From Verticillium longisporum (taxonomy: Eukaryota; Ascomycota; Sordariomycetes; Glomerellales; Plectosphaerellaceae), in assembly GCA_019188255.1 (NCBI GenBank), contig JAETXT010000004.1:868001-932000 (forward strand): a stretch of 64,000 nt of DNA, given 5' to 3'. The first letter of the stretch is position 1, and each line of letters begins with the position of its first letter. Positions 55,586 to 64,000 of this stretch are shown here, one piece after another. The notes beneath the pieces were generated by a model. It was not told the origin of the DNA and did not search any database. It worked only from the letters and a program-made list of their open reading frames with translations. The position numbers and the translations under genes were made by a program.

Positions 55586-57931
55586 CTATCCGCCCTCAAA
55601 TCCCCCCTGGGTCGACTTATCTCCCTCCATCTTCTCGCTCGGTGAGACGACCTCATGCAGCGGCGCCGTCTCCAAGCTCGCCAGCACATTAACCCCCTGC
55701 CGCGCCATGACGCTCCCACGCTTGGCCCGCATGGTCCCTTGCTGCTGCAGCGGCTCGCTCTCCTCATCCACCAGGACCTCGACCTCGTCCTCCGGCGCCT
55801 GTCCATGCGGCCCAGCGGGGTCGGCAGGCTCCAACCTAGTGTCGAGCTGCCTCTGCAGTCCCAGGACGAATTCCTGCGCGAGCGCAAACTTGCTGACGCC
55901 ATTCTGGTTCGGCACTTCAGAGTACAGCCGTTGCGCCTCGTTGAGGCTGCGCTGGGCCTGAATGTATTTGCCCTGCAAGAGCCACGCCTCGGCGGCGAGG
56001 ACGGCCCAGATGGCCGCCTTGCGCGTGCGGTTGCCCCACCCCACGGGGCCGAGGCCCGTCTTGGACGCGTAGCATATGGCCAGTCGCTCCTTGAGGAGAC
56101 CATCGCCAATGGGTCCCGAGATGCCCGAGTCGAGGAGCTTGGCGCCCCATTTCGCCGCCTCGTCTATGCTGCTGCCGCCCCGGAGACGAAGAAGCTCGAG
56201 CGCGAGGGTGAGGGACCGGAGAGCGCCAAAGGGCGCGCTGCATCGCGTCGAGTAGGAGTAGAAGGCGGCCTCGAGCATCTGGTCGAGAGTCTCGGCGCGC
56301 GATTTGGTCGACATGCTCTGAGGCATGATCAGAAGACTGAGGGCCGCCATCTCGTTTGTCGCGGCGTGGTACTTCCACGCCTTGGCGTCGCTAAAGTCGG
56401 ACCGCAGAAGGTCATAGGTCGAGTGCGCCAGCTTCCAGTCGCGCAGCATGAAGGCATAGTCCGCCAGCTTGCGCATGATGGCTTCGGGTGCATCAGGTCG
56501 GTAGTAGCCCTGCGACTCGAAGCTGCTCGTACTACCGCTCCCACCTACTGACGTCCTTGAGCTGCCGCCGAAGCCTCCCCACTTCCGAGACAGGTTCATG
56601 AAGCGTCCTGCGATGCCGCGCCGCCTTGACGCTACCTGGTCGTTCCAGACTGATACGTGACGCTCCATCGTGGGGATGATGGACTGTGTGACCATTTCAC
56701 GAACAAATGTCCGGATCGCAGTAGCATCCGACTCAAAAATGTGCCTCGTCGGGTCCTCAAAGTCTTCTTGCTCGTCGCTCCTCTTGATGTCTGCCAGTTC
56801 CTCCTCGGCGGTCATCCAGTCGCTCCTCGGCAGCGGTATGCTGTCATCGTCTGTCTCTGCACTCTGACTGCTTCGGAGCCGCAACAGGTGGCAGTGCAGA
56901 CCAAGGTGGCGCTTCATCTGATCGAATAACGCCATCGATCTTGTGATATCGTCGTTCTCCTCGTCGTGAACCAGTACATAGTACCGAAGGTAGTCACCAT
57001 CGACCCAGCCCGGCAGCTGCTTGCCACCGTCGCGCGTCTCATTATAAAGTGTCCTTAGCTCCTCGATCGGGGACTTGCTGCGCGAGCTGATAGCGATGAC
57101 GCAAGCAATGGGATGCGAGAAGGTTTCGTGCGGCGAGATGGGGATGCCGGACAGTAACCTCCTCAGATAAAGCGAGTAGTAAGGCGACGTCGCTTCAATG
57201 TCGAGCCCTTGCCTCGTCAGGTGTCCGTGATGGGGCAGGCTCAGGAGCGAGTCCTCGGCGTAGCGCAGGTGGCGCTCGACAACGGCCTCGACATCGTCCA
57301 GCTTCTTCTTCTCTCTGGCCGCACTCTCGGAAAGCCCATTCGCGGTCGTCGGCGCAGTCGCATCCGGGGCCTCAATGTTGTCGCCGAACGGCACGAAGCG
57401 AATCGAGTAGTCCTCCCACGCGCGGCTCGAGCCGTTGCTGTCCCTGATGGTGATCTTACCTTGCACCCTCTCGCCAAAGGGTCGCAAGAGCTCCCATAGT
57501 CCGTTTTTGAATCCCTTCTCGTTCGCAAAGTTGGTCGTCTCTTGCGAGGTATAGATGGCGATGTGGGGCACGTAGGACTGGAGCAACAGGTTCAACGGAT
57601 CACCCGGGCTGTCTGCCGCGCTGTCAATGAGCGACCTGGCCCCGGATCCGCTGAAGACGGGACCCGAGAGGTTCCTGGCTGGCGAGCCTCCCCGTCCGAC
57701 GGGCGACTCGGATCGCGACCCTGGTGGCGTCTGTGTCGAGGCGAAGAGCGAGGCAGCCGATGGGTTGGATCTCCGATACGGCAGACCCGTTTCATTCTGT
57801 GCGAGCGGGTGTCCATCAAAGGCGTTCTGCCGCTTAGGTAACCTCAGAGCGGAGGCCGCTGTTGGCAGGGTCTGGATCGATTCGGAGGGCGAGACATCTC
57901 GGTCTGGTGATTGCAGGTCTGGGGACTGCAT
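55586..57931 (-). CDS. TRS85: TRAPP complex subunit Trs85/TRAPPC8
   Basis: Subunit specific to the TRAPPIII complex, a Rab (Ypt1) exchange factor in autophagy and ER-Golgi transport. Single exon of 781 residues, in the range of fungal Trs85. The N-terminal 110 residues are Ser/Pro-rich and disordered. Family blocks follow: LLQSYVPHIAIYTSQ, GLWELLRPFGERVQGKITIRD, SYYSLYLRRLL-like and HPIACVIAISSRS, a DYLRYYVLVHDEEN segment, MTQSIIPTMERHVSVWNDQVASRRRGIAGRF, and a helical C-terminal part with RKLADYAFMLRDWKLAHSTYDLLRSDF. The stop at 55586 leaves a short acidic tail. Confidence 0.9.
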   Translation of the reverse strand: MQSPDLQSPDRDVSPSESIQTLPTAASALRLPKRQNAFDGHPLAQNETGLPYRRSNPSAASLFASTQTPPGSRSESPVGRGGSPARNLSGPVFSGSGARSLIDSAADSPGDPLNLLLQSYVPHIAIYTSQETTNFANEKGFKNGLWELLRPFGERVQGKITIRDSNGSSRAWEDYSIRFVPFGDNIEAPDATAPTTANGLSESAAREKKKLDDVEAVVERHLRYAEDSLLSLPHHGHLTRQGLDIEATSPYYSLYLRRLLSGIPISPHETFSHPIACVIAISSRSKSPIEELRTLYNETRDGGKQLPGWVDGDYLRYYVLVHDEENDDITRSMALFDQMKRHLGLHCHLLRLRSSQSAETDDDSIPLPRSDWMTAEEELADIKRSDEQEDFEDPTRHIFESDATAIRTFVREMVTQSIIPTMERHVSVWNDQVASRRRGIAGRFMNLSRKWGGFGGSSRTSVGGSGSTSSFESQGYYRPDAPEAIMRKLADYAFMLRDWKLAHSTYDLLRSDFSDAKAWKYHAATNEMAALSLLIMPQSMSTKSRAETLDQMLEAAFYSYSTRCSAPFGALRSLTLALELLRLRGGSSIDEAAKWGAKLLDSGISGPIGDGLLKERLAICYASKTGLGPVGWGNRTRKAAIWAVLAAEAWLLQGKYIQAQRSLNEAQRLYSEVPNQNGVSKFALAQEFVLGLQRQLDTRLEPADPAGPHGQAPEDEVEVLVDEESEPLQQQGTMRAKRGSVMARQGVNVLASLETAPLHEVVSPSEKMEGDKSTQGGFEGG

Positions 57932-58494
57932 CGAGGGAATCGGAGGTTGGCGAGGTGGCCCAACCTATGGCCTACGCTGGCTCGTTGCCAGAAGAAAGGA
58001 ATGTAATATCCAGGTCAAGTGGTAGTGTTGAATAGATCGTGGGATCTGGCCTCGCTCAAGCCATGGGATGGAAAGAGAGGTTGATGCTGAACAGTCGATG
58101 GACGCGATGGTATATCGGAAAGTCGGCTCCGGAATTACTCAAACAAATACAATTAAAAGACGCTCGCTAGAGGGGTCGTCGAATCGAAAGGCCGTCTAGA
58201 ACAACCGCTTCATCTTCAGTGGTCTGGTGAATGCGAGGCCAGCCAAGTCATTGAACATGTGGATTGCTTGGGCGCCATCACCACTACGGAATCGCTTAAC
58301 TGCCTGCCTTGCGTAGCGCCCCGATAAATGCAAAACGTGGGGGCTTTCCGTCCCTGCATTTCATCACTGCAGTGCTTCTACGAGGTACTCCAAGCTCAAG
58401 CTTCGAAGATCGATCCTCGACAGCAAAGTCTCCATTTGCAAGCACCGGTTCAGCGCTTTCGAACCCGAACCGCCCCAGAAAGCATACCATCACC
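57932..58494. promoter_or_regulatory. Divergent upstream region between TRS85 and BUD13
   Basis: 563 nt between two outward-facing starts. The BUD13 frame is open back to 58309, but that extension is Ser/Pro-rich with no conserved feature. No TATA box or repeat stands out. Confidence 0.45.
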
Positions 58495-59505
58495 ATGCCG
58501 TCCGACCTATCCAGCTACCTCGCAAAAAACTACCTAGTAGCCGACCCAAAGCCAACCAAGAAGCGCAAGCGCAAGCAAGCAGCCGAAGGCCTCATCATAG
58601 CCGACGACGACGACGCCTCCTGGGCCAAGCCACAAGCCTCAGCCAACGACGATGTGGACGGTCCAGCAACAGTAGACGGCTCCTCCGCCGAGTTTCGCCG
58701 CACAAAAAAGTCCAACTGGAAATCCATCACCGGCGCGCCCACCAGCACACCAGCCAACGCAGACACCGACGCCGACGCCGACGCCGCGGCAGCAGACGCG
58801 ATCCTCGCCTCGGCCGCCGCCGAGACGCTCGCAGCGCAGCGCGACGACGACGCGCTCCCGACATTCGACGACGCGGGCGTCGCCAAGATGAGCGACGGCA
58901 CGCACGCGGGGCTGCAGTCGGCGGCGACGGTGAGCGCGCAGCTGCGCAGGCGGCAGGCTGCCGAGCAGGCCGAGTTTGCGCGCATGAAGGCCGGCGGGCG
59001 CGAGGAGGAGACGGTGTACCGCGACGCGACGGGGCGGCGGGTTGACGTGTCGATGAGGCGGGCCGAGGCGCGGCGGGCGGCGGCCGAGGCCGAGGAGCGC
59101 GAGAAGGAGCGGCAGGCTAAGATTGCGCCAAAGGGCGACGTGCAGGCTGCGGCGGCCAATGCGCGGCGCGAGGCGCTCGAAGAGGCCAAGACAATGGCGT
59201 TTGCGCGAGGCGCCGATGACGAGGACATGAACCGCGAGATGAAGGGGAAAGAGAGGTGGAACGATCCCATGGCGCAGTTTATGCAGACGGATACGGCGAC
59301 GACGACGACGGGCGGCAAGGGGAAGAAGGGGAAGAATAGACCCGTCTATACCGGTGGCGCACCGCCCAATCGGTACGGCATCAGGCCTGGCTATCGGTGG
59401 GATGGTGTGGACAGGAGTAATGGGTTTGAGGGCGAACGTTTCAAGGCGATCAACCGACGAGAAAGGAACAAAGGGCTGGACTACTCGTGGCAGATGGATG
59501 AGTAA
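58495..59505 (+). CDS. BUD13: Pre-mRNA-splicing factor Cwc26/Bud13 (RES complex)
   Basis: Component of the RES complex (Bud13, Pml1, Snu17) that promotes pre-mRNA retention and splicing in the nucleus. Single exon of 336 residues. Visible: the N-terminal [13 protein letters not shown] plus basic KKRKRKQ motif, an acidic/Trp SWAKP segment, [25 protein letters not shown] and a long charged helix. The diagnostic C-terminal block is [25 protein letters not shown]...NRR, followed by YSWQMDE. The C-terminal block and length fix the identity. Convergent with TFG1, 207 nt apart. Confidence 0.93.
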   Translation: MPSDLSSYLAKNYLVADPKPTKKRKRKQAAEGLIIADDDDASWAKPQASANDDVDGPATVDGSSAEFRRTKKSNWKSITGAPTSTPANADTDADADAAAADAILASAAAETLAAQRDDDALPTFDDAGVAKMSDGTHAGLQSAATVSAQLRRRQAAEQAEFARMKAGGREEETVYRDATGRRVDVSMRRAEARRAAAEAEEREKERQAKIAPKGDVQAAAANARREALEEAKTMAFARGADDEDMNREMKGKERWNDPMAQFMQTDTATTTTGGKGKKGKNRPVYTGGAPPNRYGIRPGYRWDGVDRSNGFEGERFKAINRRERNKGLDYSWQMDE

Positions 59506-59712
59506 GGACGGTTGGAGTTGTTCTCATAATACCCATTTATGTTGCGCTACGCAGCTTTCTGATTCAATATTAGCAGCTTGTGCTGTGTTCTAGTGCCCAT
59601 CGTCTTTGCTGAATAGGCCTTCTTGGTATCTACGTTTGGGTACCTGAGGGAAGCAAGTGATACATAAAAACAACCAAGGCGCCAGAGATCGTTCCCGTGT
59701 GAACAAACCTCA

Positions 59713-62004
59713 CTAGTCTCTCTTCGGAGCGGCTCCTTCTTTGGGGCGCAGCAGCTTGTCCCTGCCGAATACAGCCACATCCTTCACGATGTTGATCCAT
59801 CCAGCTTTAGATGTTTGGCCCGGTCCATCACCAATACGTTCGTTGAAGCGTCTGTTGAGTTCTTTTGACGATATGCCCTGCGGTGGCAGCGCCGCGAAGA
59901 CCTCCCAGGGTTCAATGGGCCCGGATCGGGAGGGTGAGCCGGCACGCGGATTCGGGCTCGTCGGGGATGCACCTGGGATGTCTTGTCAGCTTGGTCCATG
60001 TTTTCTTCAAGAGGTCTGAACGTACTGCCTGCTGCGCCTGCAGGGGCTGGGCTGCCAGCACGCGAGCCTGTGGGCGTGCCCCTGGCGCCCGTACCAAGAA
60101 GCTTGATCTTCTTCTTCCTCTGTTGGCCATCGGACATCTCTCCACCGGTGGCTTCGCCGTCGCTCATCGAGCTCATTCCAACCTTGTGTTTGTGGCCCGA
60201 CGGCAGAGGTGTTCCTGAGCGGCTCACCTGGACAGAGCTCCCGTTCTTCTTGAGCTTCTTCTTCCTCAGCGTCGACTCTGTTTCACTAGATTCCGACAGG
60301 TTCGGTGAGCCAGGACGCTTCAGTGACTTGCCCTTTCGGGTAGCATCGGCTTCCTTCTGCTTGCCAGAAGGCGTCAGGGTGCCCTTGGAGTTTGCGTCCT
60401 TGTCCTTGGCACCGTTGGCGTCCTGACTCTGCGCGGAAGGATCCTGGCTAGAGGCCTTGTCTTCGTCCTTCTTATTGGCCTCATCCTCTCCGTCCTTGCT
60501 CTCGTCATCCGAATCCTCTTCATCCTGGAAAGCCTGTCAATATGCTGGTCATCAAATGTTGAGGACCTAGTCTTACCGAGGGGCCGAAGTAACGATTGCC
60601 GTCTTCATCGTCCGAATCCTTCTTGTAGATGGTTTCCTTTTCTCGCTTGACCAATGCTTTGTTGATGGTCTTGCCTTCCCTCTTCCTGCTCTCCTCGAGA
60701 AGCCTCGTCTCGAGCTCTTCCTGGTCTACCTTACCCTCGTCGCCCTCTCCGAAGACGTTGGCGCCGAGCTGCTCGCGCTTGATGCGCTCTGCCGACTCCT
60801 TCTGGTCTTCGTCATTGTCGGGCTCAAAGTTGGGCGCCTCGTCGTCGTCTTGGAACTCATCGCCTTCGAAATCAATCTCGTCATGGTCCATCTTTTCCGA
60901 CTTGGATACGCCCCTGAAGGTCGAGCTCTCCGTCTTGATGCGCGAAGGTCCGTTCTTGAACCTTCTCCAATCCTCGAGGTCTTTCTGTCCTGCCTTCTTC
61001 TCTTGCGCCTGCATGTGCCACCGAGACACGCCTGACTGCTGCTTCATCAAGGCCTCGGCCTCTTCGATTCTCATCGTGGTGAAGTTCGGCTTGGGCTGGA
61101 ACTTGTACCATTTCTCAAGCGGGGTCATGGCAAACTTGCCGTCTGTTGTGGGCACGAGACAAACTGTTGTCTCCGACAGAGGGGCGACGTACGAACCAAC
61201 CCACACGTGCTTTCCGTCGGCGTCCTCAATGTGCCAGGGCAGCGCTTCCTCATAGCGCAACGATTGCTGCTTGCGTTCCTTCTCCGAACGAGGTGCGCGG
61301 TGAAACTGCACACCACGGTCCTCCTGCTTCGGCTGCTTGGTACGCGTACTGGCGTTGGGGTCCTTGATCGCCGGCGCACTCTTGGCAGCCTCCATGGCCT
61401 TCCAGGCATCCTTCTCGGCCTTGAGCTGCGCAATCCTCTCAGCCTCTTTCTCGTCCTCTGGGTTGGGCTCAGGTTCGGGCTCTTCCTCCTCGGGCTTCAC
61501 CTCGCGTCCGGCAGCGGGCTGTCTTGGGTCGCGACGCTGCAGGGTCACGGGTCGCGTGAAATCGTTCTGGTCCGTGGGATCAATGTGTAGCTTCTCCTTT
61601 TCGATGCGGGACGACGAGAACCTCATGACGTGGTGACGGGTACCTTCCATCAGGGCACGCTTGGTCGTGACAATCTTCCACTCGCGACCGCCTGGCGGCA
61701 GCGGCTCGGTCCAACCCCCGTTCGCGGCCGTTTTGCTTCGGTTGTTTGCGATGCGAGACAGTAGGCCGGCGGTGTGAACCTCGGGTCGCAGCGCCGCAGA
61801 GGGGGGTGTCGCGCGACTCGAGGAAGCGGCGCCGGCAGCTTTCGGCCGCGGAGCATTGGACTTGGGCTGCGGTCGTCTACGCGCAACGAGAGGGTCGCCC
61901 TTGGCTCGTCGCTTGATGGGGGCCGGTCGCGGCTGCTGCCCGGTCGGGTTGGGCTTCTGGTCCTGGGCCTGGCCATTGGGCAGACCAGAGGGTGGCGCGC
62001 TCAT
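59713..62004 (-). CDS. TFG1: TFIIF large subunit (RAP74/Tfg1), three exons
   Basis: RNA polymerase II general transcription factor. Exons 62004-60577, 60533-60026 and 59972-59713 (introns of 43 and 53 nt, GT-AG, in frame) give 731 residues. The N-terminal basic/Pro-rich region is followed by REWKIVTTKRALMEGTRHHVMRFSS, the dimerisation-domain halves around FTRPVTLQRRDP and EEALPWHIEDADGKHVWVGSYV, MTPLEKWYKFQPK, then a highly charged acidic middle (FQDDDEAPNFEPDNDED). The last exon encodes the C-terminal winged helix: PWEVFAALPPQGISSKELNRRFNERIG and WINIVKDVAVFGRDKLLRPK. The last two exons are needed to recover that domain. Confidence 0.92.
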
Positions 62005-63438
62005 CTTGGCGAGTGCGTGGGCTTTGAGCTGTATATCAAGTAACGCAAAGTATATTTGAAGCTTCGAGATGCACGAGGGGACAGGTTGTCGGCATCAACA
62101 CACGGGCGAGTGCTTGAAGTTGTTGGTTTCGACAAGATCTCTGGGAGGCGTCGCGCGTGGTCTGGCGCTGAGCAGCGTCGGCGTCGCTCGAGCCGGGGAC
62201 CTGGGTTACTAAATCAAGATAGAAAGAGCGACAAACAATGCCGTTTCCAGTCCCTTTGATAAACAAGTCGTCAAAGGATAGGTGGATGAAATGAGGGTGG
62301 AGGGACAAAGACGCTGATGGGCGAGATTGAAAGCAGCTGTCTGTCGTTGACCTGGAGGGGAGGTGATCCTGCCTTGTCGGTACCTCTCAGCCTGGGGAGT
62401 GGCCTGTGCTTGTGCTGCCTGAGCAAAAGAAGGTCAGTTGGGTGGAGGCCGAGGTGGAGACCTCTGGTCGTGGTGTGAGGATGCAAGTGCACTGTGCAGA
62501 GCCCCCAAATGTTGACTACCTTACCTTACAATGTGTACCTACGGCCTGGAATCCAATCACAGCTTGCTGGCTTGAAGCTCCCTTGTAAGGTGTTGCGTCA
62601 TAAGGCTGCTACCGTTGTATCACTGATGCTACTCATAGTCACCTCGAGACAAGTTAGTAGGGTAGTTCCCCATACTTTCCTTTCGAAAAATGGAGAGAAA
62701 CTTCAACGCGCAAGGTCAATTGCCCTTGATTGTCGAATTGGCCTTGAGAGTCTTTGAGACGGTTGATTCAATGCATCAACCCCTAGGTACGAGTTCCGGG
62801 TCGGTACCTCAAGGCTCGAGAAGCTCTCTCCTCTCACATGCGGGGGTAAAAGCTCCAATACCTACGCCAAATGGCTCCCGCACTGTATTTACGCCCTGTA
62901 GCAGCGAGCCCCCTCCATTCTTGCCCATTGACAGGAGAGCCGGCAAGGCTGTGAAGCCGTGGGTTCCACACTGTATTTCACATCTAACCCCATTTTGTGC
63001 CTTCCCTGATTGCTTAACCTGCTCGTGTACGACTCGTCTCACAAGCAAAACAACCTAACTACGGCCCATCATCAGGTCGTGATTTTTTTCCAGATTATAC
63101 TTACCCGGCTACTGAGCATCGTTGGAATCCATCGTCTTCGTCAGCCCTCCTTCATTACCGAGCGATCAAGGGAACGACACCCATGTCTCGCGCAACCATT
63201 CGACCCACTCTTAAGAAACAGACAAAAAGGGCGCTCGCGAGCCACTTTCTGATCACCATCGAATCCCGAAGATCCTTCACCAAGGCCATCATTCCCTTCC
63301 CTATGCGTCTGATCCTTGGATGATTGCTTCACCAAGGGGAACCGTGCTCACCAGTATCAGTCTATCGATCCTTGACCTGAGTCTTCACAGACTCTCCTAC
63401 AACAAGCTCCCGTCTCACTGGATCGGCTGACCTCAAGC
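62005..63438. other. Upstream region of TFG1 and long leader of the last gene
   Basis: About 1.4 kb between divergent genes. No coding sequence recognised. The right part (63060-63430) is T/C-rich in places and probably includes promoter and leader of the gene starting at 63439. Confidence 0.5.
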
Positions 63439-64000
63439 ATGGATCAACGGACCCCCCAACCGGCCATGGCTCATTATCAACCTTCGAGCCAGGGTCAAGA
63501 TCCCGAACTCGAGAGCAGACTGAGAGGGTTAATCCTGACGAACACGCCTGGAAGCAATGGCAACAGCATCTCTCACAGGGACCTTCTCGAAGGCTCAACA
63601 GATGATGCTCCTGCTCCTTCTTCCCTGCAGTCGCCCACCTCCCCCAAGATGGCGAGGAAGCGGCCGAACCAGGCTCAGCGTCGCCAAATGAATGCCCAGG
63701 TGACTATTCCTGTCGACACGAGGCCCACTGCGCCGGTGCCTCCTCGTAATTATGGTCAGAATCAAGGGTACGCTGCCCACCATAATGAACAGGGCTATCG
63801 TCAGGGGCCACCACGCCAGCCATACACGCAACGCCCTGGTGCCAGTGCTGGCCAGTGGGCAGGGCCACAACACCATCATCAAAATCAGCACCAGCATCAG
63901 CACGGCCAGGGACAGGGTCACTTCCAGGGACGAGGACAGCGATATGGAACCCATCACTACCAGTCACACTCCTACCAGGACCACAGCCCCTCCGGCCCGA
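63439..64000 (+). CDS. N-terminus of a Gln/His-rich protein, possibly a Cid1-type poly(A)/nucleotidyltransferase (cut by window end)
   Basis: Open from an ATG at 63439 to the last base with no stop, 187 codons visible. The sequence is disordered: DPELESRLRGLILTNTPGSN near the start, a basic PKMARKRPNQAQRRQMNAQ stretch, then Gln/His/Gly-rich sequence. I associate the RLRGLIL plus RPNQAQRRQMNAQ combination with the N-terminal extension of fungal PAP/25A-associated (caffeine-induced death, Cid1-like) proteins, but the catalytic domain lies outside the window, so function is tentative. The frame choice is firm: the minus-strand frames here are shadows. Confidence 0.6.
   Translation, partial: MDQRTPQPAMAHYQPSSQGQDPELESRLRGLILTNTPGSNGNSISHRDLLEGSTDDAPAPSSLQSPTSPKMARKRPNQAQRRQMNAQVTIPVDTRPTAPVPPRNYGQNQGYAAHHNEQGYRQGPPRQPYTQRPGASAGQWAGPQHHHQNQHQHQHGQGQGHFQGRGQRYGTHHYQSHSYQDHSPSGP

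Overview
The window is nuclear DNA from a filamentous ascomycete (Pezizomycotina, most likely a Sordariomycete; genus not determinable here). Genes are compact and GC-rich, with short introns (about 43-84 nt) carrying GT-AG ends. A HET-domain gene is present, and one 10.5-kb transposon block is extremely AT-rich and nearly lacks CA/TG dinucleotides, the footprint of repeat-induced point mutation (RIP).

Layout. 0.1-20.5 kb is mostly conserved housekeeping: mitochondrial ATP synthase subunit f (with a 15-nt exon), a long disordered fungal protein, MCM6, the small RNase H2 subunit, a cyclopropane-fatty-acid-synthase-like methyltransferase, REX4, the MYST acetyltransferase ESA1 and a glyoxalase-like protein. 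20.5-28.2 kb is an accessory interval: a four-exon Tse2-like ADP-ribosyltransferase-fold gene, a divergent HET-domain gene with a membrane-spanning C-terminus, and a broken SRPK-like kinase. 28.2-38.5 kb holds a fold-type-I aminotransferase, a GH125 alpha-mannosidase, the divergent pair POLD3/CDC27 and RAD18, and CHM7.

38.9-49.4 kb is a RIP-ruined island bounded by a matched pair of 188-bp direct repeats (LTRs). Inside are an integrase remnant on the minus strand, a second LTR-like block with a gag remnant on the plus strand, and, inserted later, a non-RIPed 1860-bp Fot1/pogo-type DNA transposon with 46-bp inverted repeats and a TA target duplication. 49.7-64 kb holds a bacterial-type histidine-decarboxylase-like PLP enzyme, a medium-chain dehydrogenase/reductase, TRS85/TRAPPC8, the splicing factor BUD13/CWC26, the TFIIF large subunit TFG1 and the start of a low-complexity protein that runs off the window.

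Functional themes: several genes serve DNA replication and damage tolerance (MCM6, RNase H2, POLD3, RAD18), and POLD3 and RAD18, both acting on PCNA, share a 414-bp intergenic promoter. The most unusual part is the Tse2-like/HET pair. Several conserved reading frames (MCM6 twice, CHM7, the transposase, and the disordered protein in compensated form) are broken by apparent single-base losses, mostly in homopolymers. This looks more like consensus sequence error than gene death, and it affects how these genes should be annotated.
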